A stretch of DNA of 64,000 bases from RI-153 sp963752935 (GCA_963752935.1 CAVWAL010000001.1:248001-312000); one strand, 5' to 3'; shown: positions 25,302-35,961, counted from the stretch's first letter. Program-made: numbers and translations. Notes: generated from the sequence alone by a model not told the origin.

Positions 25302-27048
25302 ATGGAAAGACATCACTTTAGGTTACTTTGGATCTTGGGCATATTGATGACCGTCTCTATGCTCTTGACCGCTTGTCCGGCGGCTGTGCCGGCCGGCCCG
25401 GCTGACACGGGCAGCGAACCCGCTGCGACCACCGGCGACAGCGCCGCCGCAGACAAGGTTCTGCGTGTCAATCTGGGAACGTTCCCCGACATGCTGGATC
25501 CCCAAAAGAGTTCGTTCGTCAACGAAATCGCCAACTTGAAGATGATCTACGAAGGCCTCACCCGCCAGGATGGCGACCTGAATACCGTGCCTGCCGCCGC
25601 CGAATCGTGGACCTATAACGACGACGCCACGCAGTTGACCTTCACGCTGCGCGATGGGCTGGTTTACAGCGACGGTTCTCCGTTGAATGCAGAGCGCTTT
25701 GCATACTCCATTCGACGCAACATCAATCCGCTGACGGCCGGTGAGTATGCCGCCATCACGGATGAGATCCTCGGTGCACCGGAATGGCGCGGCTGCGGAG
25801 AGGATACCGCCGCTTGTGAAGCTGCTGAGGCCCAGGTCATGGAAAGCGTCGTGGCCACCCACGCCGATGGCGCAGAATGCACGGGCTATGATGACGCGGC
25901 CTGCGACACCCTGACCCTGACCTTTTCTCGCCCGGCGCCCTATTTCCACGTGGTGGCGTCCTTGTGGGTTACCTTCCCTGCTAAGGAAGAGCTGATCACC
26001 GCTGCCGGCGAAAACTGGTGGACCGATGGCGCCAATCACATTGGCAACGGCCCCTTCGCCGTCGATACCCTCGAAATGGGCGTACGCTCGCTCTACACGC
26101 CGAATGAAAACTACTGGGGTGACGTGCCCACAGTCAGTGTAGATTTTGCCTACATCACCGATACGGCTGTGGCCTTCGAAGCCTACAAGAACGACGAGTT
26201 CGATATCATTACTCTGGGCGCCGAAGACTATGAGGTCGTGATGGCCGATGATCAGTTGAGTCAGGAAGCTATGATCTATCCTGGTTCCTGCACCTTCGCC
26301 GTCATGTTCCACCAGCTCAAGGAACCCTTCACCGATCCCAAGGTGCGCGAAGCGTTTGCTTACGCCCTCGACCGCGAGTCCTGGGTGCAGGATGTCCTGC
26401 GCGGTTTGGGTAGCCCGACGCTGACCTGGATTCCTAAGGGCTTCCCCGGTTATGATGCTGAGGAAAACCGCTGGGGCTACGATCCTGAGGCCGCCAAGCA
26501 AGCCATCGCCGATTCGTCTTACGGCAGCGTGGAAAACCTGCCCCCCATTACCCTGACCTTCTCTGACACGCCACGCAACCGTACCCGCAATGAGTGGTTG
26601 GCGGCCAAGTTCAGTCAGGTGTTGGGTGTGCAGGCGAACTCTCGATCCGGTGGAATCGACCACCTACACCGCTTTGACCAAGGATATCGAGACCGCGCCT
26701 CAGATGTTCATTCTGGGCTGGTGCGCCGACTATCCGGATCCGCAGAACTGGTTGAGCGTCTACTGGAAGACCGGCGCCTTCGGCGAACGGATTGGCTATT
26801 CTAACCCCGAGCTGGATGCTCTGCTGGTTGAGGCCGACACCGAGCTGGATCCCACCGTGCGCGCTGATCTCTATGCCCAGGCGCAACGCATGCTCACCGA
26901 CGGCGCGCCCGTAGCCTTCATGTGGAACAATGTGAACAGCTACCTGGTGAAGCCGTGGGTAACCGGTATCATCCAGACCCCGCAAGACTCTGGCTGGCCT
27001 GGTGATATCGCCCCGTGGACGGTTGATATCGATTCGTCCATGCAGTAA
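25302..27048 (+). pseudogene. peptide-type ABC transporter substrate-binding lipoprotein (SBP3), interrupted by a +1 frame break
   Basis: The lipoprotein start (SMLLTACPAAVPAG) and SBP_bac_5 body (VNLGTFPDMLDPQKSSFVNEIANLKMIYEGLT, LRDGLVYSDGSPLNAERFAYSIRRNI, DPKVREAFAYALDRESWVQDVL) run in one frame to about 26640. The rest (LDPVESTTYTALTKDIETAPQMFILGWCADYPDPQNWL... to VDIDSSMQ) continues in the next frame and stops at 27048. One extra base at about 26640 (GCGAACT-CTCGAT) explains it. Together they give about 580 aa, the normal length. It belongs to a different subgroup from SBP1/2 (OppA-like) and heads the plus-strand transporter unit. A sequencing insertion is as likely as a true mutation. 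Confidence 0.88.
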
Positions 27049-27071
27049 TGTACCTGCAATAGCGTTCGTCT

Positions 27072-27103
27072 GTTGGTGTGGAAGCTCAGGCTTCCACACC
27101 AAC
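27072..27103 (+). terminator. stem-loop between SBP3 and its permease genes
   Basis: GTTGGTGTGGAAGC, TCAG, and its perfect complement, followed by GTTCTTT. It is 24 bases after the SBP3 stop and 124 bases before the permease start. Confidence 0.75.
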
Positions 27104-27227
27104 GTTCTTTAGGCTGTGTTATCGTCGAGTGAGATTTGATGGGTTACCGAATTGACATCACTTGGCCGTTGACATGACATTCGTGTGCGTTCAGGTAACT
27201 GAGTTCTAGCAGGGAATTTAACCAGTT

Positions 27228-28220
27228 ATGACCACGTATCTTCTACGTCGCTTCTTTTGGATGGTGCCCGTTCTGCTCATGGTGGCGTTGATCACTTTTA
27301 CTTTGATGCATCAAGCGCCCGGCGGTCCGTGGGATCGCGATTTGAGCCGCCGCCAGGTGGACTCGTCTACGCAGGCCATGCTCAATAAATCGTTTGGCCT
27401 GGATAAACCACTCTTTTTTAATTTTGAAGAAGGCAACCCGCTCGATAGTCAATTCTTTAATTATGTATGGGGGGTTGTGCACGGTGATTTAGGACCGTCT
27501 TACCGCCAGCGCGGACGGATGGTGCAAGAAGTGCTCTTCGAAGCGCCCAAGGGCAAACCCTTCTGGGATAGCCGATTTGGCTATTCACTACGACTGGGTT
27601 TGTTGGCGCTGACAATGGCCACGATCATGGGTATCCCCTTTGGTATTTTGGCAGCCCTCAGACGAAATACGATTTTCGACTATACCGCACTCTTTGTCTC
27701 GACGGTAGGCATTTCGGTGCCCAGCTTTGTGCTGGCGATTTTTCTAATTATCTTGTTGGCCGGCAAGCTCAACATTATGAAGATCATCCAGCGAGATTGG
27801 AGCAGCCCCGGCGCCTGGCTTGTGCCTGCGCTTGTGTTGGGATTCGGCACATTCGCCTATATCACACGCCTGACCCGGTCGTCTCTGTTGGAAGTCATGA
27901 GCCAGGACTATGTGCGTACCGCCAAAGCCAAGGGGTTGGCCGGGCGTACCATTATTGCGCGCCATATGCTGCGCAACGCCATGATCCCGGTGATGACCAT
28001 CATGGGGCCGGCGCTGGCGGGGTTGGTGACCGGTTCGTTCATCATCGAAACGATGTTTGGCTTCCCGGGCAGCGGACGTGAGTATGTGATCGCCATCGGC
28101 AACCGCGACTACTCCATGATCATGGGGACGACGTTGATTTATGCACTGCTGATCGTGCTGGCCAATCTCACAGTCGACATCATGTACGGTTTTCTAGATC
28201 CACGCATCAAGGTCAAGTGA
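27228..28220 (+). CDS. peptide-type ABC transporter permease, B subunit (second set)
   Basis: 330 aa. It begins TTYLLRRFFWMVPVLLMVALITFTLMHQAPGGPWD, has about six helices, the EAA loop RTAKAKGLAGRTIIARHMLRNAMIPVM, and ends IMYGFLDPRIKVK. The exported loop is shorter than in the permease at 19591 and lacks its cysteine insert, so the two B subunits are not a recent duplication. It lies 8 bp before the C subunit in the same direction. TTGACAT occurs twice (27152, 27169) in its upstream region. Confidence 0.95.
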   Translation: MTTYLLRRFFWMVPVLLMVALITFTLMHQAPGGPWDRDLSRRQVDSSTQAMLNKSFGLDKPLFFNFEEGNPLDSQFFNYVWGVVHGDLGPSYRQRGRMVQEVLFEAPKGKPFWDSRFGYSLRLGLLALTMATIMGIPFGILAALRRNTIFDYTALFVSTVGISVPSFVLAIFLIILLAGKLNIMKIIQRDWSSPGAWLVPALVLGFGTFAYITRLTRSSLLEVMSQDYVRTAKAKGLAGRTIIARHMLRNAMIPVMTIMGPALAGLVTGSFIIETMFGFPGSGREYVIAIGNRDYSMIMGTTLIYALLIVLANLTVDIMYGFLDPRIKVK

Positions 28221-28228
28221 GGTAGCCC

Positions 28229-29230
28229 ATGTCGGCCACAGCGACACAAGATAAAAATACAGTGCTGGCGATATCGCCAGATTCACTTGCCGTTTCACGG
28301 CCCTCTCGCTCGCTTTGGGGGGATGCATGGGCACGGTTGCTGCGCAACCGGGCCGCCGTTCTTGGTGCACTGGTGATCATCCTTTTTATGCTGATCGCAA
28401 TCTTTGCACCGCTGATTGCTCCGCACAATCCACTGGAGCTGAACAGTGGTCAGGGCTTTTTGCCGCCGATGTGGGTAGAACGATCGTCTACGGGCAAGGC
28501 AGGCATCTCCGACTTCCCCTTGGGGACGGACAGCCTTGGCCGTGACGTTCTCAGCCGTGTGATCTACGGCGCCCGCGTCTCGATGATTGTCGGCTTCATC
28601 CCGACAATCATCATTCTGGTGGTGGGCATCAGCGTCGGCCTGACCGCCGGTTACAGAGGCGGATCGATTGACAATGTGCTCATGCGTATCACCGATATTG
28701 TCTACGCCTTCCCCGATCTGCTCTTCTTTATCATTGTGATGACGGCCCTGCGCAACAGTGCCATCGGCCAGTTTCTAAATGGACTCTTCTTGTTATTTCT
28801 GGCTTTGGCCGTGGTGAACTGGGTTGGCATTGCGCGTCTGGTTCGCGGTGAAGTGCTGGCTCTGAAAGAGAAGGATTTTGTGCTGGCCTCGCAGTCGGTG
28901 GGCGCTGCGCATAGTCGCATCATGATTCGTCATATTCTGCCCAACTCGCTGGGGCCGATCATCGTGGCCATGGCGTTTTCGGTTCCGAGTGCGATTATCA
29001 CCGAGGCGGTGCTTGGGTACCTGGGGTTGGGTCTGCGCCCCTCCACCGACCCCACCGATGTTTTCATCACGAGTTGGGGCGCCATGCTCCTGGATGGTCA
29101 AACCGCGATCAACAACCAGCCATGGTTGCTGCTGACGCCTGCTATCTGTATCGCCCTGGTGGTGCTTTCGTTTAACTTCTTTGGCGATGGCCTGCGCGAC
29201 GCCTTCGATCCGCGTTTGCGCGATCGATAA
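28229..29230 (+). CDS. peptide-type ABC transporter permease, C subunit (second set)
   Basis: 333 aa. The N-terminal helix WARLLRNRAAVLGALVIILFMLIAIFAPLIAPHNP, the FPLGTDSLGRDVLSRVIYGARVSM signature and the EAA loop ASQSVGAAHSRIMIRHILPNSLGPI mark an OppC/DppC subunit. A segment (LNGLFLLFLALAVVNW) extends the middle helices slightly. It pairs with the B subunit 8 bp upstream. No ATPase follows, so the oppDF pair at 16-18 kb probably energises this set also. Confidence 0.95.
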   Translation: MSATATQDKNTVLAISPDSLAVSRPSRSLWGDAWARLLRNRAAVLGALVIILFMLIAIFAPLIAPHNPLELNSGQGFLPPMWVERSSTGKAGISDFPLGTDSLGRDVLSRVIYGARVSMIVGFIPTIIILVVGISVGLTAGYRGGSIDNVLMRITDIVYAFPDLLFFIIVMTALRNSAIGQFLNGLFLLFLALAVVNWVGIARLVRGEVLALKEKDFVLASQSVGAAHSRIMIRHILPNSLGPIIVAMAFSVPSAIITEAVLGYLGLGLRPSTDPTDVFITSWGAMLLDGQTAINNQPWLLLTPAICIALVVLSFNFFGDGLRDAFDPRLRDR

Positions 29231-29262
29231 GGCCAGGCCGGTAGTACAGGAATACTAAAATT

Positions 29263-29332
29263 GGTATCACTTTGAAAACGAGAGTTTGTGCCACGAAGCC
29301 GTGGCGCAAACTCTCGTTTTCAAAGTGATACC
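29263..29332 (+). terminator. 33-bp stem hairpin ending the second permease operon
   Basis: Arms 29263-29295 and 29300-29332 pair at 32 of 33 positions around the loop AAGC; the single mismatch is a G-U-type pair. It starts 33 bases after the permease stop and ends 20 bases before the next gene. No T-run follows. It is long enough to be RNase III-sensitive. Confidence 0.65.
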
Positions 29333-29352
29333 CACTTACCACAAAGATAGGA

Positions 29353-31642
29353 TTGTCTTTGCCTTTGAGCAAGCGATGGCCTCGTCCCTTTCTGCATACG
29401 AAAACCGCCTCCATTCTCTGTGTGGGGCTGGCGGCTCTGATTGGTCTGCTCAGCGCCCATGCTGTGTGGCGCACCGACTATCTGCCGTTCACGCATGACG
29501 GGCTTCACCATATCTTTCGCCTGTATGCGCTGGATCAGGAAATTCGGTCGGGGAACTGGTATCCGCTACGTTTTCCCTCGCTAAGTATTGGCTATGGATC
29601 GGCGATCCTGAGCTACTATCCGCCGTTAGCCCTCTATTTTTGGGAAGCCTTGCGTCTGGCCGGGCTCGGGTACATCCTGACCTATCAGGTTGGCTATACA
29701 CTGCTTGCGGCCGTGGCCGGGATCTCCAGTTTCTGGCTGGGGACCGTTGTGCGCGATCGCCGGATGGGGCTGATCACCGCCTTCGTGTATACGTTTAGCC
29801 CATACCTGCTCTTCGATCTGTACGCGCGCAGCGCCTTGAGTGAATATGCGGCTCTGGCGATTGCCCCGCTGCTGTTCGTGGCCCTGCACAAGGCCATGAT
29901 CGAGGATCGGCCACTGCACTGGCTGCTGGTGAGTGGCGCCGTCGCCTTGATTCTGCTGGCCCACTTCCTGTCCATGCTTCTGTTCTTGCCTTTCCTGGCA
30001 CTCTATACGCTGGCGCTGATCTTCTGTGGATATGGGCGGCGGCCGGCTACCTTGCTGCGTCTGCTGGCTTCTGGGCTGCTGGGGGCAGCGCTGACCGCCT
30101 TTTACTGGCTGCCGGCCTATGTGGAGCGAGGCGGCATTCGCACCCCAAACGTACAAGATTCACTGGCCTCTTACCTCGACGGTATCTTGCCCATTGCCCA
30201 GCTCTTTTCGACACGGTTCCAGCTCTTCTTGGGGTACTACAGCACCGATTCGGTGCCACTGGTCAACCTTACCCTGTTGATCGGTCTGCTTGGCGCGCTG
30301 GGTGTGGCCGCTTGGCAGTTGGCCAAAGGAGACCGCCGTTCCCGGCTGCTCTTTGGGGGTTTGCTGACTGGGCTGGTGCTTGCCCTGCTGTTGATCACGT
30401 TGCCCAGCACGCGCCTCTGGCAAGTGCTCTCGCCGTTTACGATCTTGCAGTTCCCCTTTCGTTGGTTGGGGCCGGCGTCGTTGTGTCTGGCACTGCTGAT
30501 CGGTGGCGCCGGCTCGATCTTGATGTCGGCGCCGCGCAGCCGTTGGGTGGGTGGCCTGCTTGTGCTGCTGCTGGTGGCCGGCCAGGGAACGTCCATTTTT
30601 CTCAGCTTGCAGACGCGTGAATCGGCCATGCTGCGATCTTTAGGCGTCTCTCAAATCCGTGATGAAAACATCAACCAGCAGGGACTGCTGGCGTATGAGT
30701 ATGATGAAGTCAAGCTCCTGTACAGGTCGAATTGGAGCTGGGCGTTCGAGTATATTCCGGGCACGTCGTCGTTGCACAGACTGCCGGTGATCGCCAGTCT
30801 GGTCCTGGATTTGCAGCCGTTGCCCAGTGATCTGCCGCCGGTGGCGGCCCAGGTGACTACGCTGGCGGCGTCCGCCAACCGGGTACACGTAACCGTGGAT
30901 CACGACCGACCCTGGCCCCTATCACTGCACGCCTTTTACATCCCGGGTTGGCATGCCAGCGTCGACGACAGTGCCGGTCGAAGTGAAACCGATCTCCGGC
31001 GCCGGTCTGGCCGGTATCGAAGTGCCGGCCGGCCGGCACGATGTGAAGATCTGGTTTGGGTGGACGCGGCTGCGTTGGCTGGCCACGGCGGTTTCGCTGG
31101 GCGCGCTCTTGCTCTGGTTGCTAGGCGTCTGGCGCCGACAGCCCGCCTGGGCTGTTATTCCGCTCTGCGTTGTGATCGGTTTTGGCGGCCTCGGTCTCTG
31201 GCGTCAGGCCGAAACGCCCGCACCGGCTCTCACCCAGCCCATACAGGCTGAGTTTGCCGGCACGTTTGCCTTAACCGGCTACCGGCTGCAAGTGGTGGAA
31301 CGCGAAGTGTTCATGGATCTGAACTGGTTCACGCGGCAGGCCACAGACGAATCATACAAGATCTTTGTCCACGTGATTGACGATCAAGGCAAGCTCTGGA
31401 TGCAGGCAGATACCTACCCATTGTCATTTGCCAGCCGCACCAATCGATGGGTGGCCGGGCAGGCGGTCTACGATGCACATCGCTTTGCATTGCCCCCTGA
31501 GATCCCCGCCGGGCGCTATCAGGTTCGTATCGGTTTCTATCGAGAAAGTGATGGGCAGCGTCTGCCTCTGGTAGATGCCGCCGGGCAACCCATCGACAAT
31601 CAGATCTTGCTAGACTACATTGAGGTTCTTGCGCTTGAGTAA
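29353..31642 (+). pseudogene. polytopic membrane protein (PTPS-related/GT-C-like), interrupted by a +1 frame break
   Basis: About ten hydrophobic helices follow a short charged start. FTHDGLHHIFRLYALDQEI in the first exported loop and YGSAILSYYPPLALY recall the 6-pyruvoyl-tetrahydropterin-synthase-related membrane family, which resembles GT-C glycosyltransferases. After AFYIPGWHASVD (about 30965) the frame breaks; the next frame continues with TVPVEVKPISGAGLAGIEVPAGRHDVKIWF, a last helix, and an exported beta-rich domain ending IEVLALE at 31642. Removing one base restores about 760 aa. No in-frame ATG is near; TTG codons at 29353, 29359 or 29365 are possible starts. First of five such genes in a row. 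Confidence 0.78.
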
Positions 31643-33743
31643 ACTGCCTGCCAATCGCCGTGCGCGTCTTGGGTCAGGGCTGGCCCTGGCCGGGCTGCTC
31701 GTGCTTTCGTTGGGGCTGCGCGTCTGGCGACTACAAGAAATCCCCCCCGGTTTCTTCATCGATGAAGGCGCGTATGGCGTGGATGCCCTGCGTGTGCTGG
31801 CCGGGCATCACGCGCCTTTCTTCCCCACCAACTATGGACGCGAAGGCCTGATGATCTATGCCATCGCCGCCGCCATCGAGCTGTTCGGGCGTACGATCCT
31901 GGCCGTGCGCCTGCCGTCGGCATTGGCCGGTGCCCTGGCCCCGTTCGCCGTCTATTGGCTCGCTCAGATCATTTTTGAAGACGCCCAAAAACCACGTAAG
32001 GCGCAGCAGATCGGTCTGGTGGCTGCGGCCCTTATGATCGTTTCCACCTGGCTCGTGTTGATGAGCCGGGGGACGATCCGTGCCAACTTCCTGATGTTGT
32101 TGCTGCCTCTGGTGATTGGCTTTCTGTGGCAGGGGATCCATCGGCCATCCGGGTGGCGAATGGGCGTTGCCGGCGGGCTGACCGGTGTGCTGGCCTACAC
32201 CTACATTGCCGCCCGTTTTGTGCCCGTATTCCTGCTGCTGGCCGGTCTGTCATTTGTGCTCACCGGTGAGTTGAACCGGCGCAACTGGCGACGGTTTGTG
32301 CCCGGCGTGCCGATCTTCTTGGGGACGGCTCTGCTGGTTGCTGCCCCGCTACTCGTTTATTTTGTCATCCATCCCGACCATTTCTTGCTCCGTTCCCAGG
32401 ATCTTTGGGTCTTTCAGAAACCGGATGCACTGCGTCTCTTCTTGTGGAATATTGGGATACATTTTGCCGCGTTCGGCTTTGTGGCGGATCCATACTGGCG
32501 GCACAGCGTCGCCGGTATGCCCATCCTCAGCCTGTTCGAAGCCGCATTCTTCTGGCTTGGGCTTGCCATTGCCCTTGTGCGCTGGCGGCAAGCGCCCTAT
32601 CGTCTGCTGTTGATATGGCTGCTGGTGATGATGATGCCCGCCTTCCTGGCTGTGGAAATGTCGCCCAACGCGCTGCGTATCCTGGGCGCAGCGCCGGCGG
32701 TCTTCCTTCTGCTGGCCCTGGGCGTGTGGGAGGCGACAGGCTGGGCGATCGAGCGCTTGCCCGTGCCTCTCGCTACACGGCGCACCGCTGCCTGGCTGCT
32801 CGCCGCCGTGGTGGCACTTCTGCTGACGCTGCGCATCCAGGCTACGTGGGTCCGTTACTTTGGGGATCGGGCCGGCGATCCGTTGACGACGTGGAATTTT
32901 TACGGCGAATGGCGCACATTGGCCGATTCTCTGAATCAGATCGAAGATGACGACCAGACCCTCTACTTTATCCCCACGCGCGGCAACTTCGACGATCCGT
33001 ATCAGCCGTACCATTTCGATTACCTCTACAGAAACAGTATGCCGGTCTTGCCTGTGCATACGCTCAACCCCCCGACGGCAGAGGCCATCTATGCCGACAT
33101 TCAAAGCGTGTGGCCGGTGCAGCGTGTTGAGGTCGTCGATTGGCTGCAAGGGATGCATTGGAACGGCGATGCCGAACGGCGGCTCCCGTTCTTATTGCAA
33201 AAGTATGGGCGCAAAGGGCCGCGTGTCGATTTGGGAGAATATGCCGTGGAAACCTATACTGATCTGTCGGTGGCGCAGCCGTGGACGTATGCCGCGCAGC
33301 CCTTTGCATTGGATCTGACCTACGACGCCGGGGTGACGCTGCGCAGCGCTGCCTTTGGTGCAGGCGGCGCCGGGTTCGCCGTCGTCGATGCGGTTGACCG
33401 CAGCGTGACCACTGAGCCGGGGGCGACGCTGTGGATTGTGACCACCTGGGTCGCCGATCAGAGACCCTCGGGCGATCTGAAAGTTTCCTGGCGGCTGGTC
33501 GATGAAGCCGGCGCCGAACGCTTTCAGTTCGATGACACGTTGGTGGCTTCAGATGGGCTCTTGAGCAGTGAATGGGCGCCTGCACAGGTGGAAGAGAATT
33601 TTCATATTTCGGCGCTGCCGCCCGATCTACCGTCTACCTGCTATGCGCTGGAGATGATCCTGTATGATGCCGAAACATTGGCGCCCACTGTGCAGGTAGG
33701 TGTGTGGGAAGCCCGCTATCGGTTAGGGCGGGTTTGTTTGTGA
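31620..33743 (+). CDS. PMT/ArnT-like GT-C membrane glycosyltransferase with exported C-terminal domain
   Basis: 707 aa. The first loop has IPPGFFIDEGAYGVDALRVLAGHHAPFF; the DE pair matches the acidic motif of GT39/GT83 enzymes, which use lipid-linked sugar donors on the outer membrane face. About eleven helices follow to about residue 430, then a soluble exported part with DWLQGMHWNGDAERRLPFLLQKYG and a beta-rich end (MILYDAETLAPTVQVGVW). The start overlaps the previous gene by 23 bases (TTG at 31620; TTG 31635 is possible). It is paralogous to the next gene along the whole length. Confidence 0.85.
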   Translation: MRFLRLSKLPANRRARLGSGLALAGLLVLSLGLRVWRLQEIPPGFFIDEGAYGVDALRVLAGHHAPFFPTNYGREGLMIYAIAAAIELFGRTILAVRLPSALAGALAPFAVYWLAQIIFEDAQKPRKAQQIGLVAAALMIVSTWLVLMSRGTIRANFLMLLLPLVIGFLWQGIHRPSGWRMGVAGGLTGVLAYTYIAARFVPVFLLLAGLSFVLTGELNRRNWRRFVPGVPIFLGTALLVAAPLLVYFVIHPDHFLLRSQDLWVFQKPDALRLFLWNIGIHFAAFGFVADPYWRHSVAGMPILSLFEAAFFWLGLAIALVRWRQAPYRLLLIWLLVMMMPAFLAVEMSPNALRILGAAPAVFLLLALGVWEATGWAIERLPVPLATRRTAAWLLAAVVALLLTLRIQATWVRYFGDRAGDPLTTWNFYGEWRTLADSLNQIEDDDQTLYFIPTRGNFDDPYQPYHFDYLYRNSMPVLPVHTLNPPTAEAIYADIQSVWPVQRVEVVDWLQGMHWNGDAERRLPFLLQKYGRKGPRVDLGEYAVETYTDLSVAQPWTYAAQPFALDLTYDAGVTLRSAAFGAGGAGFAVVDAVDRSVTTEPGATLWIVTTWVADQRPSGDLKVSWRLVDEAGAERFQFDDTLVASDGLLSSEWAPAQVEENFHISALPPDLPSTCYALEMILYDAETLAPTVQVGVWEARYRLGRVCL

Positions 33744-33771
33744 GTTTTCTGGTTTTGGGAAAGACGTGTTT

Positions 33772-35943
33772 ATGATTGGGACAAATGCACCTTCGGAAGA
33801 GACCATCGCCGGCGCACCGACGTTGCTTGCCTCGCGCTCGGCGCGGATTGCCGTCATCGCCGTGATTCTGCTCGTTTTGGGCGCGCTCGCTATCTTCTTC
33901 CGTCTCTATCGGCTGTCAGAACTGCCGCCGGGCCTGTTCTACGATGAAGGCGCGCACGGGCTCGATGCCTTGAACGTCCTGCAAGGAGAGCATGCCGTTT
34001 TCTTTCCGCGCAATCAGGGCCGCGAAGGGTTGATTGTTTACACCATCGCCGCGCTGATCCCATTCCTGGGGCGCACGGTAGAGGCGGTACGACTGCCCAC
34101 GGCCTTAGCGGGCATTGGCACGATTTTCGCCGTCTTTTGGTTAGGGCAGATCCTCTTTGGTGGTGGAAGTGAACGACCTGCGGGCCGTTATGACTGGCGC
34201 GGCCTCTTGATCGGCAGTGCGGCCGCCCTCATGCTGTCGGTCTGCACAGGGCAGACCATCATCGGGCGCATCAGCTTCCGCGCCAACTTTCTGCCCTTGC
34301 TTTTGACCCTGGCGGTTGCCCTCCTCTGGTCGGGGACGCTGCGACGCCAACGCTGGCGCATTGTGCTCGCCGGCCTCTGTACAGGACTGCTGCCCTATAC
34401 CTATATTCCGGCGCGTTTCGTGCCCTTCTTGCTCTTGATCTTTGGGCTCAGCCTGCTCTGGCCGCAGCGGATATCACGCGATCAAATCAAGCGTCACCTG
34501 CCGTTGCTGCTGCTCTATGTCGTGGTGACGGCTGTGGTGGCGGCGCCAATTCTGATCGATTTCGCGCTCAACCCTGCCCATTTCACCTCGCGCAGCAATA
34601 ATCTCTGGGTCTTCAGCCCCGAAATCAGCAATGGGCGTCCCCTGGCGGCGTTGATGACCAACATCGTCGATCACCTCGCCGTCTTCGGTTTCAAAGGCGA
34701 CCCCAATTGGCGGCACAACTACGATGTGCAGCCCTGGCTGAACCCGGCCGAGGCGCTCTTTTTCTGGTTGGGTCTGCTTTTCACTATATGGCGCTGGCGA
34801 CAGCCCGCCTACCGCTTGCTGCTGGTGTGGGCCGGGGTGCTCTTTCTACCTGCAATCCTGGCTTTCGACACCCCGCCCAATACGCTGCGCATGATGGGAA
34901 TGGTGCCGGTTGTCTACCTCTTGGCGGCCCTGGGCCTTTGGCACAGCGCCGATCGGATCGGCACACGGATACGCGCCCGTTTCCGCCCGCTGATCGGAGG
35001 GCTGGCTGTGCTTGTGCTGTTGGCACTGGTGGCGTGGCGCGGCGTCTACACCTACGATGGATACTTCAACCATTGGGCACTGGATCCGGAAGTCTATCAG
35101 ACCCACCGCGCAGAGTGGACGAATCTGGCCTATGAAATCAACGATGTGCCGGCATCAGCCGACATTGCCTACGTCATCCCGTGGGGCAACCAGTTCCCCG
35201 CCGATTGGCAGGAGTTCAGCTTCGACTTTCTCTACCTGGGGAGGACCCCGGCCCATTTCTTTGTGGCCGCGGACCCCGATCTGCCTGAGCAGCTAGCGCA
35301 GACGCTACGCACAGAGGACGTGAGCATCGTCCACGGCATAGACTGGACGAACGGCGTGCATTGGTCGGGCGATGCCACCGATCGGCTGCCCTTCTTGTTG
35401 CAGAAGTATGGCAGGCAGGTTGCTGTAGACGATCATATTAACTATCGAACCATCGCCTACACCGACCTTCTGCTGGATCGCCCCTGGACGCTTGCCGACT
35501 GGTTTGATCCGCTGGCGATCCGCTACGACGGCAACATCATCCTCGAGGGGGCGGCCATCGGCTATCACGGCGGCGAGCAGCGCTCCATTGCCGAGCCTAT
35601 ACCCGTCCACAATGGAGATCGGCTGTGGATGGCGCTGCGCTGGCAGGCCGATGGCCCGCCGCTGGCGGATTATGCGGTTTCATTTCGCCTGCTGAATGCA
35701 GATGGCGCCACCGTCACGCAGTTCGATACGCAGATCTGGAATTTTGACCGCGTGCCGACCGGTGAATGGCAACCCGCTGAACGATCGGAAAGCCTGACGC
35801 ACTTTGCGCTGCCTGCCGACCTACCCGACGGCGACTATACGGTGCGCCTCATCGTGTACGACGTTGCAACCTTGACGCCAACCGTACAGGTGGATGTGTG
35901 GACCCCTGAAGTCGATCTGGCTCATCTACAAGTGAGGCATTGA
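33772..35943 (+). CDS. PMT/ArnT-like GT-C membrane glycosyltransferase (paralogue of the preceding gene)
   Basis: 723 aa. The motif LPPGLFYDEGAHGLDALNVLQGEHAVFFPRNQGREGL matches the preceding protein (IPPGFFIDEGAYGVDAL...TNYGREGL), as do DWTNGVHWSGDATDRLPFLLQKYG and the ending LIVYDVATLTPTVQVDVWTP. So the two genes are an old tandem duplication with one architecture: membrane catalytic core plus exported C-terminal domain. The ATG at 33772 follows GGGAAAG; a GTG two codons earlier is an alternative. The acceptor, protein or polysaccharide, is unknown. Confidence 0.86.
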   Translation: MIGTNAPSEETIAGAPTLLASRSARIAVIAVILLVLGALAIFFRLYRLSELPPGLFYDEGAHGLDALNVLQGEHAVFFPRNQGREGLIVYTIAALIPFLGRTVEAVRLPTALAGIGTIFAVFWLGQILFGGGSERPAGRYDWRGLLIGSAAALMLSVCTGQTIIGRISFRANFLPLLLTLAVALLWSGTLRRQRWRIVLAGLCTGLLPYTYIPARFVPFLLLIFGLSLLWPQRISRDQIKRHLPLLLLYVVVTAVVAAPILIDFALNPAHFTSRSNNLWVFSPEISNGRPLAALMTNIVDHLAVFGFKGDPNWRHNYDVQPWLNPAEALFFWLGLLFTIWRWRQPAYRLLLVWAGVLFLPAILAFDTPPNTLRMMGMVPVVYLLAALGLWHSADRIGTRIRARFRPLIGGLAVLVLLALVAWRGVYTYDGYFNHWALDPEVYQTHRAEWTNLAYEINDVPASADIAYVIPWGNQFPADWQEFSFDFLYLGRTPAHFFVAADPDLPEQLAQTLRTEDVSIVHGIDWTNGVHWSGDATDRLPFLLQKYGRQVAVDDHINYRTIAYTDLLLDRPWTLADWFDPLAIRYDGNIILEGAAIGYHGGEQRSIAEPIPVHNGDRLWMALRWQADGPPLADYAVSFRLLNADGATVTQFDTQIWNFDRVPTGEWQPAERSESLTHFALPADLPDGDYTVRLIVYDVATLTPTVQVDVWTPEVDLAHLQVRH

Positions 35944-35961
35944 ATTGTGGGCATTCCCCAG

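Noticed and set aside
25323..26663. 446-codon open frame on the minus strand opposite SBP3
   Set aside because: Antisense shadow: no start signal, no recognisable motif, while the plus strand encodes a clear lipoprotein.
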